A stretch of DNA of 64,000 nt. It comes from an uncultured Eubacteriales bacterium. GTDB taxonomy: Bacteria; Bacillota; Clostridia; Oscillospirales; CAG-272. The translations under genes and the position numbers were made by a program. This document shows positions 53,721 through 61,607 of the stretch, piece by piece. A model generated the notes under the pieces. It was not told where the DNA came from. It ran no database searches and saw only the letters and a program-made list of their open reading frames with translations. The first letter of the stretch is position 1; every line of letters begins with the position of its first letter. The DNA lies in the NCBI GenBank assembly GCA_900545935.1, contig URAP01000006.1, forward strand, positions 1 to 64,000, read 5' to 3'.

Positions 53721-54155
53721 ATGAACGCGGGCATTGAATTTACGAAAAAAACGGCACTTGCCTACGATGCGGTATGTAAGCCGCTGTGCCGGGAGCTCGG
53801 GCTGCCGCAGACGGCATTTGATATACTGATGTTTCTTGCCAACAATTCCGAATACACGACGGCGGGGGATATCGTGAACATCAGAAGGATAAAGCCGAAT
53901 CTTGTCTCGGTCAACGTCGATCGTCTTGTGCGCAGCGGATATCTTGAGCGCAGGAGTGTTTCCGGCGACCGCAGAAAGACCTCGCTTCTGCTGACCGAGC
54001 GAGCGGAGCCGATAGTACGGCGGGGACGCGAGGTTCAGGAGCGCTTTTCGGAGCTGATGTTTCGCGGGCTTACTGAGGCGGAGAGGGAGAGCTTTCTTTA
54101 CACGCTTGCCGCGATAGGTCGGAATCTCGATTCGGTATTGGAGGAGAATAGCTGA
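53721..54155 (+). CDS. MarR-family transcriptional regulator
   Basis: 144 aa winged helix-turn-helix: AFDILMFLANNSEYTTAGDIVNIRRIKPNLVSVNVDRLVRSGYLERRSVSGDRRKTSLLLTER is built of pieces typical of MarR, with DRR in the wing. Ribosome site GGAGGTGTGGG. It sits behind the double palindrome and ahead of the permease gene (1-nt spacing), so it most likely represses this two-gene operon in response to a small ligand. Confidence 0.9.
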   Translation: MNAGIEFTKKTALAYDAVCKPLCRELGLPQTAFDILMFLANNSEYTTAGDIVNIRRIKPNLVSVNVDRLVRSGYLERRSVSGDRRKTSLLLTERAEPIVRRGREVQERFSELMFRGLTEAERESFLYTLAAIGRNLDSVLEENS

Positions 54156-54156
54156 T

Positions 54157-54936
54157 ATGAAGCTGCTTATAACGGTTATAGTTACTTTTTTTGCCGGAAT
54201 GGGTGCGGGACTCGGCACCGGCTTTGCCGGTATGAGCGCCGCAGCGGTGATAAGTCCGATGCTTATCACCTTTCTCGGTATGGATCCGTATGCGGCGGTG
54301 GGCATAGCACTTGCCTCCGATGTGCTTGCCAGTGCCGTTTCGGCATATACATACGGCAAGAGCAAGAACCTCGATATCCGCAACGGCATAATAATGATGG
54401 CGACGGTGCTTGCCTTTACCGTCGTCGGCAGCTATGCGGCAAGCCTGCTGCCGTCGGCAACTATGGGCAGCTTCTCGGTCATTATGACCTTCCTGCTCGG
54501 AGTAAAATTTATCGTTCGCCCCGTCATGACCACCAAGGAGGCAATGGCGGGCGTATCGGCAAAAAAGCGCGCGATACAGTCGGTCGTCTGCGGCGCGGTC
54601 ATCGGGCTTATCTGCGGCTTTGTAGGCGCGGGCGGCGGTATGATGATGCTGCTTATCCTGACCTCTGTGCTCGGCTATGAGCTTAAGACCGCCGTGGGTA
54701 CGAGCGTGCTTATCATGACCTTTACCGCGCTTACCGGCGCTGTATCTCATTTCGTTATCGGCGGTGCACCCGATATTACCGTTCTTGTGCTCTGCGTTGT
54801 GTTTACGCTGATATGGGCGAGGATAGCGGCGTTGTTTGCAAACCGCGCCGAGCCGCGCACGCTCAACCGCGCTACCGGTATCGTTCTTGTCGTGCTCGGA
54901 GCGGCGATATTCGCTTTTTCAATGCTCGGAAGGTGA
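54157..54936 (+). CDS. TSUP-family membrane protein (TauE/SafE-like anion exporter)
   Basis: 259 aa with seven or eight membrane helices in two TSUP repeats: GMGAGLGTGFAGMSAAAVISPML in the first and GLICGFVGAGGGMMMLLILTSVLGYELKTAVGTSVLIM in the second. The family exports sulfite, sulfoacetate or related anions, or imports sulfur compounds; substrate not shown. Translationally linked to the MarR gene. Confidence 0.92.
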   Translation: MKLLITVIVTFFAGMGAGLGTGFAGMSAAAVISPMLITFLGMDPYAAVGIALASDVLASAVSAYTYGKSKNLDIRNGIIMMATVLAFTVVGSYAASLLPSATMGSFSVIMTFLLGVKFIVRPVMTTKEAMAGVSAKKRAIQSVVCGAVIGLICGFVGAGGGMMMLLILTSVLGYELKTAVGTSVLIMTFTALTGAVSHFVIGGAPDITVLVLCVVFTLIWARIAALFANRAEPRTLNRATGIVLVVLGAAIFAFSMLGR

Positions 54937-55094
54937 TTCGATATAGGCGGCGATCCGCTCATATTGCTGCAGTACAGGACGCAATAAGGGCGATATCGCC
55001 GTATGCTTGTGTGCAGATTATTATGAAATTACCGCAGAATGTCGAAATAGTCCGGTGCTTTATACATTATTTATCCTAAATGTGTAAAAAGCCC

Positions 55095-55123
55095 TTGAAA
55101 ACCGCACGTATATCGTATATAAT
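55095..55123 (+). promoter_or_regulatory. SigA-type promoter upstream of the REC/HD-GYP/GGDEF gene
   Basis: TTGAAA (55095-55100), a 17-nt spacer, TATAAT (55118-55123). The predicted start (about 55130) is 290 nt before the gene, with a terminator between. Confidence 0.85.
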
Positions 55124-55180
55124 CAGGGACAGAAAAATGCTGTGATATGTGATGCTGCAACGCACAATGAGGGCAGAACG

Positions 55181-55210
55181 GCAGTCGGCGATCAGCTGAC
55201 TGCTTTTTTT
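55181..55210 (+). terminator. Early terminator in the REC/HD-GYP/GGDEF leader
   Basis: GCAGTCGGC-GATCA-GCTGACTGC followed by TTTTTTT, only about 50-80 nt downstream of the promoter. It would make a transcript of about 80 nt or serve as an attenuator for the gene at 55418. No c-di-GMP riboswitch consensus was found in the 55130-55180 segment. Confidence 0.85.
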
Positions 55211-55249
55211 GCGGCAGGCAGCAGATGCGCGAGCAGGACGGAGCTATAT

Positions 55250-55362
55250 CCGGCTCGTATGATCCGGCTGCCTTGATGCGCGCCGGCTCATATAACCGGG
55301 GTGTTCGTATGTGCGCCGATTGTTATGGTGAAAGCCGTCGGACAATATGTCCGGTTCGTATG
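55250..55362 (+). repeat. Short CCGG-based repeats before the c-di-GMP hybrid gene
   Basis: The unit CCGGYTCRTATR occurs at 55250-55261, 55283-55294 and 55351-55362, with a partial TGTTCGTATG at 55302-55311. Each is flanked by another CCGG, making small hairpins, and CGGAC-AATAT-GTCCG (55339-55353) is a clean one. The rest of 54937-55417 shows no gene. Confidence 0.5.
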
Positions 55363-55417
55363 TCTAAGCGCCTCTGCGCAGGCATCAACTTTTATATATT
55401 GTTTCTGAGAGGGTACT

Positions 55418-57892
55418 ATGGATAAAAGAAAGCTGCTTATTGCAGACGATTCCGAGCTGAATCGTGCTATACTCGCAAATATGCTTGAGCAGGACTATGA
55501 TATCATCGAGGTAACGGGCGGAGAGGAGACCCTTGCCGCTTTGCAGACCTATCGCGGAGAGATATCCGCACTGCTGCTTGATATCGTGATGCCGGGCATG
55601 GGCGGCTTTGAGGTGCTTGAGGAGATGCGCAGTCGTCATTGGCTCGATGATGTTCCCACCATTATGATCTCTGCGGAGACGGGCAATGCATACATAGACC
55701 GTGCATTTAGTCTCGGTGCCTCCGACTATATCAGTCGGCCGTTTGCACCGGTGGTGGTGCGCCATCGAATAATAAATACCATACTTCTGCACACGAAAAA
55801 GCAGCAGCTGATGGATGTCGCCGAGGGCTGGTTTCGCCGACAGGAAAAGAACAGCGAGGTGCTGGTGTCGGTGCTTTGCTACGGGATGGAACGCCGCGTG
55901 GGAGAGACCGGACTGCATATGAATGGCGTAGGCAGACTGACGGCGCTGCTGCTCCGTCAGCTGCTCAAGCGTACCGACCGATACCGCCTTTCTGCCGATG
56001 ATATCGAGATGATTGCAATGGCGGCGAGATTGCATGATATCGGAAAGCTGCTCGTGCCGTCGGATGTGCTGAAAAAGCCGACGCCGCTGACCGATGAGGA
56101 GATGGCGCAGGTTCGTCAGCATACGCGGCTCGGCGTACAGATACTTACGGGGCTGCCGCTGTATCAGAATGAGACGCTGATAAAATACGCCGTCGCCATC
56201 TGCCGCTCGCACCATGAGCGGTGGAGGGGAGAAGGATATCCGGACGGGCTTGTCGGAGATGCTATACCGATAGTTGCACAGGTTGTATCGCTTGCCGACT
56301 CGTATGACGCATTGACGAGCGAACGCAGCTATAAGCCCGCCTATCCGCATGAAAAAGCGATGCAGATGATACATGCAGGCGAGTGCGGCAGCTTTAATCC
56401 GCTGCTGCTCGATTGCCTTGATGATATCTCCGAGCTTGTAAGGCAGGGAGTCGCAGAGCGAAATAACGTGCAGAACAGCGAGGTTCATCGCGCGGTCGAG
56501 GAGCTGTACGGCGGTCAGGACATTATGGCGGCTCGCATGACGCATCAGATTGAGGAGGCGAGCGCAAAGCAGGAGTATTTTTCCACGCAGACCGATGAGC
56601 TGTGGTTTGAGTACACCGTTCAGCCCTCCGCCATCAGCCTGTCGCACGGGGCATGTGATCAGACCGGGTTGCCTGCGGTCATCGTCGACCCGCAGAGCAA
56701 TTCGGATTTTATAGATGCGGTGGGAGGAGAAACGGTGCGTGCGTTACGCGACCGGCTCGACTCGCTGTCGTCGGATGAGACGCACATCGAATTGATGGCG
56801 GATATAATGCTCGGCGGACGGCTGCGCCGCTGTCGGATAACGGTGCTCGTTATTCGCGCTCTCTCTTCTGCCGGAGTCGGATGCAGCTGCCTTGTCGGAA
56901 AGGTCGACGATATCAACGACAGTTATGCAAGGCTTGAGGAATATGACAGAGAATCGGAGAACGAGGTAACCGAGCAGGTGCTGCTTCCGGTCACTGTGGG
57001 TGCGGGGGATGTGCTGCGCATAGCACACGATCAGGTAGGTGCTGTCATGCAGTGCTATCGAAAGATGTTTGCCATCGTTCGCCTTGTCGACCCGGGAATA
57101 TGCATGCAGGTGTCAGCCGGTGCGGGCGTTCACCATATCGAGCACAGTGAACACTGCTATTCGGTATGGAACAAGTTCCATCGGTGCGAGAACTGCATCT
57201 CTCAGGAGGCCATCCGCACGAGCAAAACGCAGAGCAAGGTCGAGACCGACGGAGGGGAGGTTTACTATGTTCTCGCATCACGCGTCGAGATAGACGGTAT
57301 ACCGTATTCGCTCGAGTGCGTCAATCCCATCAGGTCTGCGGCAGCGGAAGCGGAAAGTGATGAAAGCCTTTTAGGTCAGCTGCTCATACGCAACCGTCAG
57401 GTATACATAGACTCTATGACTCAGGTATTTAACCGCCGCTATTACGACGAGCGTATACGCAATCTCACCGGCGAGCAGGCGATCGCCATGATAGACATAG
57501 ATAATTTCAAGCATATAAACGACACCTTCGGACATCCGGCGGGAGACGAGGCGCTGCGCAGTGTTGCGCAGACCGTCCGCTTTATGCTGCGCAGCAGAGA
57601 CGAGCTGATACGCTACGGCGGAGATGAGTTTTTTCTGTTGTTCCACGGTCTGCCGGAATATAATCTCCCGAGTAAGCTGAATCAGATATGCGAGGCAGTC
57701 CGTAAGATAAAGCTGCCGAAGTACCCGGATCTGCATCTCAGTATCAGCATAGGCGGAGTCTATGCAGCCGGAAGAATATCCGAGCTGATTCGCAAGGCGG
57801 ATATCGCACTGTATGAGGCAAAGATTAAGCGTGACAGGGCTGTCGTGTTCGGTATCTCCGATAGCAGTGCTGCGAGTGGTAATAATGATTAA
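55418..57892 (+). CDS. Response regulator with HD-GYP and GGDEF domains (c-di-GMP metabolism)
   Basis: 824 aa, cytoplasmic. Receiver domain 1-120 (ADDSE, LLLDIVMPGMGGFEVLEEM with the phospho-Asp near 55). HD-GYP phosphodiesterase about 150-340: RLHDIGK (His206, Asp207), RSHHERW and EGYP (272-275), with VVSLADSYDAL. A middle region holds PAS-like segments and a Cys-rich HCYSVW...CENCI motif common in clostridial GGDEF proteins. GGDEF domain about 660-824: RYGGDEFFLL with the intact GGDEF at 734-738 and an RxxD inhibitory site (Arg725, Asp728). It can probably both make and break c-di-GMP on a phosphorylation signal. No partner kinase nearby. Confidence 0.92.
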   Translation: MDKRKLLIADDSELNRAILANMLEQDYDIIEVTGGEETLAALQTYRGEISALLLDIVMPGMGGFEVLEEMRSRHWLDDVPTIMISAETGNAYIDRAFSLGASDYISRPFAPVVVRHRIINTILLHTKKQQLMDVAEGWFRRQEKNSEVLVSVLCYGMERRVGETGLHMNGVGRLTALLLRQLLKRTDRYRLSADDIEMIAMAARLHDIGKLLVPSDVLKKPTPLTDEEMAQVRQHTRLGVQILTGLPLYQNETLIKYAVAICRSHHERWRGEGYPDGLVGDAIPIVAQVVSLADSYDALTSERSYKPAYPHEKAMQMIHAGECGSFNPLLLDCLDDISELVRQGVAERNNVQNSEVHRAVEELYGGQDIMAARMTHQIEEASAKQEYFSTQTDELWFEYTVQPSAISLSHGACDQTGLPAVIVDPQSNSDFIDAVGGETVRALRDRLDSLSSDETHIELMADIMLGGRLRRCRITVLVIRALSSAGVGCSCLVGKVDDINDSYARLEEYDRESENEVTEQVLLPVTVGAGDVLRIAHDQVGAVMQCYRKMFAIVRLVDPGICMQVSAGAGVHHIEHSEHCYSVWNKFHRCENCISQEAIRTSKTQSKVETDGGEVYYVLASRVEIDGIPYSLECVNPIRSAAAEAESDESLLGQLLIRNRQVYIDSMTQVFNRRYYDERIRNLTGEQAIAMIDIDNFKHINDTFGHPAGDEALRSVAQTVRFMLRSRDELIRYGGDEFFLLFHGLPEYNLPSKLNQICEAVRKIKLPKYPDLHLSISIGGVYAAGRISELIRKADIALYEAKIKRDRAVVFGISDSSAASGNND

Positions 57893-57904
57893 GGAGGCGA
57901 CGTA

Positions 57905-58021
57905 ATGATAGGAGCGGAGAACGCAAGAGACCGTATCTCAGAGACGTCTTTAATGCTTCGCTGTCGCTCCGATAGTCGCCATGTCCGCAAATGGCTTTCG
58001 GTACGATATACGCAGGGCTGA
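57905..58021 (+). CDS. Possible small protein (38 aa)
   Basis: ATG 57905 follows AAGGAGGCGACGTA, a near-ideal ribosome site, 12 nt after the stop of the c-di-GMP gene. The frame reads MIGAENARDRISETSLMLRC... to WLSVRYTQG. It is basic and matches no known family. It is either a real small protein in the same operon or a gene remnant; only the ribosome site supports it. Confidence 0.35.
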   Translation: MIGAENARDRISETSLMLRCRSDSRHVRKWLSVRYTQG

Positions 58022-58140
58022 TCGGCAGGGAATCATCTGCTGAAGCGGCAAGCACCGAAAAGCTGCCGCACAACGCAGCATATTATGCAGATAGATGAAA
58101 CGCAGCCGATCTGAATATACAGATAGGTGATAAAAGAATA

Positions 58141-58185
58141 AAAGCGGGCTGTTAAAAAACAAGTTTTTTTAACAGCCCGCTTTTT
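58141..58185. terminator. Strong bidirectional terminator
   Basis: AAAGCGGGCTGTTAAAAAA (58141-58159) pairs with the segment from 58164, leaving CAAG as loop; T-runs on both strands. It closes the c-di-GMP unit and the converging minus-strand gene at 58321. Confidence 0.9.
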
Positions 58186-58320
58186 GTAATACTGATAATA
58201 TGTTCGGAGCGGGTAGCTTTGTCCCGTCAGGCGTATGAGTGTACATTATGGGCAAATTTTCTGCAGGGAAGTGAATTATGCTCCATATAGGATTATCCGA
58301 CAGATCGGCTCCGAAGCGTA

Positions 58321-58767
58321 TTAATCGTTCTCCGAGTCGTCGGACAGCTCTTCGATAAGCCCCATTTTTTCGACATTGCCGAGGTAACGCCTGCATGCAT
58401 CTGCATTTTTCGGTGCCCCGGCGATGTATCTGCGCATCTGAACGGAAAAGTCTCGCCAACAGTCCTCGCTGCGGCTCGGTATAGTTATCCGCTCTTTTTT
58501 GAATGTAACGGAGCAGTTCAGCATTCTGCATGCCGCAAGAAAAGGAAACAGTTCCGTTATTCCCTGCTCGAATGTGACCAGAACGGACGGGATGACGATC
58601 CTTTTTCCGGGGCGGATCAGCTCGAAATGCGGTGCGCCGGAAAACGCCTCTATGTCGTTTATATGCCTTTCTTTCGGTATATTTATTCTCGGGCGCTTAG
58701 CCATCGGGGCGGTGTGTCCGTCGAGGCTGTCGTCGTGCTTACTTTTCATTGTGGATCTCGTTATCAT
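58321..58767 (-). CDS. Hypothetical protein
   Basis: 148 aa (142 aa if the ATG at 58749 is used; neither has a strong ribosome site). No family recognised. A polar, basic N-terminus (about 1-35) precedes a predicted beta-rich core (FELIRPGKRIVIPSVLVTFE...) and an acidic end (LSDDSEND). No membrane segment or signal peptide. Codon use looks like the neighbours, which favours a real gene. Confidence 0.5.
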   Translation of the reverse strand: MITRSTMKSKHDDSLDGHTAPMAKRPRINIPKERHINDIEAFSGAPHFELIRPGKRIVIPSVLVTFEQGITELFPFLAACRMLNCSVTFKKERITIPSRSEDCWRDFSVQMRRYIAGAPKNADACRRYLGNVEKMGLIEELSDDSEND

Positions 58768-59028
58768 TTTTTGCTCTTATAATATGCTCTTCGCTTTGTT
58801 ATTCTTTTTGCGAATTTTCGTGTATATAACTATCGTACGGCGGTATTATGACACAAATTATACGATTTGTCAATAGTTGCTTTATAAAAATACAAAAAGA
58901 GGGAAACGAACGCGCAATGCTTTTCGGACAGGACGGCGCATCCGCCTCACTTTACGGCGATTTGTCCCGATGTACGCTTTGCCGCCGCACGGTGCTTTGT
59001 TTTAGCATGACCGAAAACCGTACCGTAA
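58768..59028. other. Gene-free interval between the hypothetical gene and glmS
   Basis: AT-rich left half, with a weak minus-strand promoter region for the 58321 gene; no ribosome-site-linked frame and no hairpin terminator for glmS recognised. Confidence 0.4.
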
Positions 59029-59074
59029 TATTCGACCGTGACATAAACCGATACGCGCGTTATTCGACCGTGAC
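59029..59074. repeat. 14-bp direct repeat at the glmS 3' end
   Basis: TATTCGACCGTGAC occurs at 59029-59042 and at 59061-59074, the second being the last codons and stop of glmS on the minus strand. Period 32 bp; a small local duplication, probably without function. Confidence 0.6.
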
Positions 59075-60889
59075 CGATTTTGCAAGGTTGCGGGGATGAT
59101 CGACATCGCAGCCGCGCAGCTGTGCCGTGCGCAGCGCGATAAGCTGTACGGCTGTTACCGCCGAAATGCAGGCGAGCTCCGGCGGGAGCGGCGGAAGCGT
59201 GAATACGGTATCTGCCGTATCCGAGGCATTTTCAAAGTCGGGAGTACAAAAGAGAACCGTGTAACCGCCCCGCGCACGAACCTCGGCAATGTTTCCCGCG
59301 GTCTTTGCGTGGTAAAGCGGGTCGGTGGCGAGCGCCGCAAGGATAGTTCCGCGCTCGATGAGCGACAGTGTTCCGTGCTTCAGCTCTCCTGCGGCATATG
59401 CCTCGCTGTGAATATAGGATATTTCTTTCAGCTTCAGCGAGCATTCGGTGCAGGCGGGAAAATCCGGCCCTCTGCCGATAAAGTATGCATCGCTTTTATC
59501 ACGGAGCAGCCGTGCTATCTCGGACAGCTCGCTGTCGCGCGAGAGGATGCTCTCTATTGCATGAGGCAGATCGGAGACGAGTGCGGAGGCCAGCGCTCTG
59601 CCGCGCTCTGCGCCGAGCCGTCCTCGCAGCACACCGAGTTTTATCGCCGTCATTGCGAGCAGCACTGCCTGAGTGGTATAGCCCTTGGTTGTGGCAACAG
59701 CTATCTCCGGTCCCGCGCACTGATAGAGTACATAGTCCGCCTCGACTGCTGCGGTAGAGCCTACCGCGTTGACTATGGCGAGCGTTCGCTTGCCGTTTTT
59801 CTTTGCCAGTCTCAGTGCGGCGAGTGTGTCGGCGGTCTCGCCTGACTGAGAGATAGGTATAACGAGAGTATGTCCGTTCATCGCCGGAGGACGATAGCGA
59901 TACTCGGAGGCGGTATTGACCGTTACCGGAATTCCGGCAAGCTCCTCTATCCAGAATCGCCCGAGCAGTGCGGCATGCGTTGCCGAACCGCAGGCGACTA
60001 TCTCGATGCCGTCCGGTTCGCACCATACGGTGTCGGGAATCCCGTCGGCGGAGAAATCGGGCAATCCGTCCGCGCCGAGCCGTGCGCCGGCGCAGCGGCG
60101 TATGGCATTAGGCTGTTCGTTTATCTCTTTTTCCATATAGCTGTCGTATCCGTCGGTACCGACAGTGCCTATACTTGCAGAAAAGGTCTCCGGCTGTCGA
60201 CGCTCGGCATTGCCATCTCGGTCGATGTAATAGATGCCGCCGTGTTCAATGCGGCAGACCTGTCCCTGCGGCGGTCGAAGCATGCTGCGTGTATAGTCGA
60301 GTACGGCAGGAGCATCCGAGGCTATGAAGCACTCACCGTCGCCGACGGCGAGTACGAGCGGACTGTCATGTCTTACGGCGTAGATCACATCCGGTATGTC
60401 GTGAAACAGTATCGCAAGCGCATAGGAGCCGCGCATCTGCTCGCATGCCTCATATATCGCCGCCTCCGGCTTGCCGAGCCTGCGATACTCGCGGTCGATG
60501 AGATGTGCGATACACTCGGTATCTGTCTCGCTGGCAAATGTATAGCCCTCGCCGAGCAGCTGCCTTTTGATCTGTGCGAAGTTGTCGAGAATGCCGTTGT
60601 GGACGAGTGTAAGGGTGTGTGATGCGTGCGGATGGGCATTGCTCTCGGTCGGCGCGCCGTGCGTCGCCCAGCGGGTGTGACCTATGCCGCAGCTGCTGTC
60701 CGGGATAGTCCCTGCCTTTTCTGCGAGAGCGGCGACTCTGCCTGTGCTTTTAACGCACCGTACCTCTCCGCCGGGCTCGGTCAGTGCTATTCCCGCCGAG
60801 TCGTAGCCACGGTATTCGAGTGCCGACAGCCCATGCAGCAGCACATTTTTTGCACTTTTCGCTCCGGTATATCCGATTATTCCACACAT
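59060..60889 (-). CDS. glmS: Glutamine-fructose-6-phosphate aminotransferase
   Basis: 609 aa, full length. It makes glucosamine-6-phosphate from fructose-6-phosphate and glutamine, the first step to UDP-GlcNAc. The N-terminal glutaminase starts MCGIIGYTG with nucleophile Cys2. Two SIS sugar-isomerase domains follow (PISQSGETADTLAAL, then EISYIHSEAYAAGELKHGTLSLIE). The ending HPRNLAKSVTVE is the conserved C-tail that shields the active site. Last gene of the amino-sugar operon. The gap to the gene before is only 46 nt, so the glmS ribozyme common in Firmicutes is absent here. Confidence 0.97.
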   Translation of the reverse strand: MCGIIGYTGAKSAKNVLLHGLSALEYRGYDSAGIALTEPGGEVRCVKSTGRVAALAEKAGTIPDSSCGIGHTRWATHGAPTESNAHPHASHTLTLVHNGILDNFAQIKRQLLGEGYTFASETDTECIAHLIDREYRRLGKPEAAIYEACEQMRGSYALAILFHDIPDVIYAVRHDSPLVLAVGDGECFIASDAPAVLDYTRSMLRPPQGQVCRIEHGGIYYIDRDGNAERRQPETFSASIGTVGTDGYDSYMEKEINEQPNAIRRCAGARLGADGLPDFSADGIPDTVWCEPDGIEIVACGSATHAALLGRFWIEELAGIPVTVNTASEYRYRPPAMNGHTLVIPISQSGETADTLAALRLAKKNGKRTLAIVNAVGSTAAVEADYVLYQCAGPEIAVATTKGYTTQAVLLAMTAIKLGVLRGRLGAERGRALASALVSDLPHAIESILSRDSELSEIARLLRDKSDAYFIGRGPDFPACTECSLKLKEISYIHSEAYAAGELKHGTLSLIERGTILAALATDPLYHAKTAGNIAEVRARGGYTVLFCTPDFENASDTADTVFTLPPLPPELACISAVTAVQLIALRTAQLRGCDVDHPRNLAKSVTVE

Positions 60890-60935
60890 ATCTTTTTCTC
60901 CTCTCGGTGTATCAAGATTATCTTATCTATTATCC

Positions 60936-61607
60936 TTATTCTCTGATAACGATGCAGTCGGGGGATTTGACAATGCAATCCGGCGGGATAACTCCGCGTA
61001 TCGGGGTCAGTGGGTATATGCTCGTATTACGACCGACGACCGTGCCGGGATTGAGTACGCAGCCGCAGCCGATGTCGGCATTGTCGCCGAGTATCGCGCC
61101 GAGCTTTCGCAGCCCGGTCGCATAGTCGGTATCGCCGTGAATTACGACCGGTTTGCCGTCGGATTTCAGGTTTGAGCAGACAGCACCGGCACCCATATGC
61201 GCGCGGTTTCCGATGATCGAATCGCCCACATAATTGTAGTGCGGCAGCTGCACACCGTCGAGCAGTATGCAGTTTTTCAGCTCGGTCGAGTTTCCAATAA
61301 CGCAGCTGCGTCCTGCGATGATGTTTCCGCGCAGAAAAGCGCCGGGTCTTACCGTGCAGCCGTCGCCGAGGACTATCGGCGGCAGCAGTACCGCGCTCTC
61401 ATGTATCGAGACATTTTTTCCTATGACTATTCCGTCCGCGAGGCGTGTGAAGCCCGGTGGCGGTGTCTTTGTCAGTGCGGCTGCGACCGAGCTGATGTCC
61501 GGCAGCAGCTGCCACGGGTATTCATAGGAATAAAAGATTTTGCTCAGATACGGCAGCTCGCATTTCATCAGCTCGGATGTTTTTATCTGATCATGCGTTC
61601 TATTCAC
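60936..61607 (-). CDS. Hexapeptide-repeat acyltransferase (GlmU C-terminal-like)
   Basis: 223 aa. About 50 N-terminal helical residues, then a left-handed beta-helix of hexapeptide repeats (GIVIGKNVSIHESAVLLPPIVLGDGCTVRPGAFLRGNIIAGRSCVIGNSTELKN...) with a loop insert YVGDSIIGNRAHMGAGAV as in GlmU-type sugar acetyltransferases. No uridylyltransferase domain. Between glmM and glmS it is a good candidate for acetylating glucosamine-1-phosphate or a sugar intermediate. Start overlaps the GlmM stop by 8 bp. Confidence 0.82.
   Translation of the reverse strand: MNRTHDQIKTSELMKCELPYLSKIFYSYEYPWQLLPDISSVAAALTKTPPPGFTRLADGIVIGKNVSIHESAVLLPPIVLGDGCTVRPGAFLRGNIIAGRSCVIGNSTELKNCILLDGVQLPHYNYVGDSIIGNRAHMGAGAVCSNLKSDGKPVVIHGDTDYATGLRKLGAILGDNADIGCGCVLNPGTVVGRNTSIYPLTPIRGVIPPDCIVKSPDCIVIRE

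Noticed and set aside
55130..55180. c-di-GMP-I riboswitch before the GGDEF gene
   Set aside because: The segment has GCACAATGAGGGC but not the conserved CACGCACAGGGCAAACC core, and is too short.
58169..58531. Minus-strand frame of 120 codons whose end looks slightly protein-like (PIWSIIHFPAENLPIMYTHT)
   Set aside because: It overlaps the 58321 gene and the terminator, and lacks a ribosome site. A remnant cannot be excluded but is not supported.
60890..60935. Search for a glmS ribozyme
   Set aside because: Only 46 nt separate glmS from the gene before; far too short for the ribozyme of about 150 nt.
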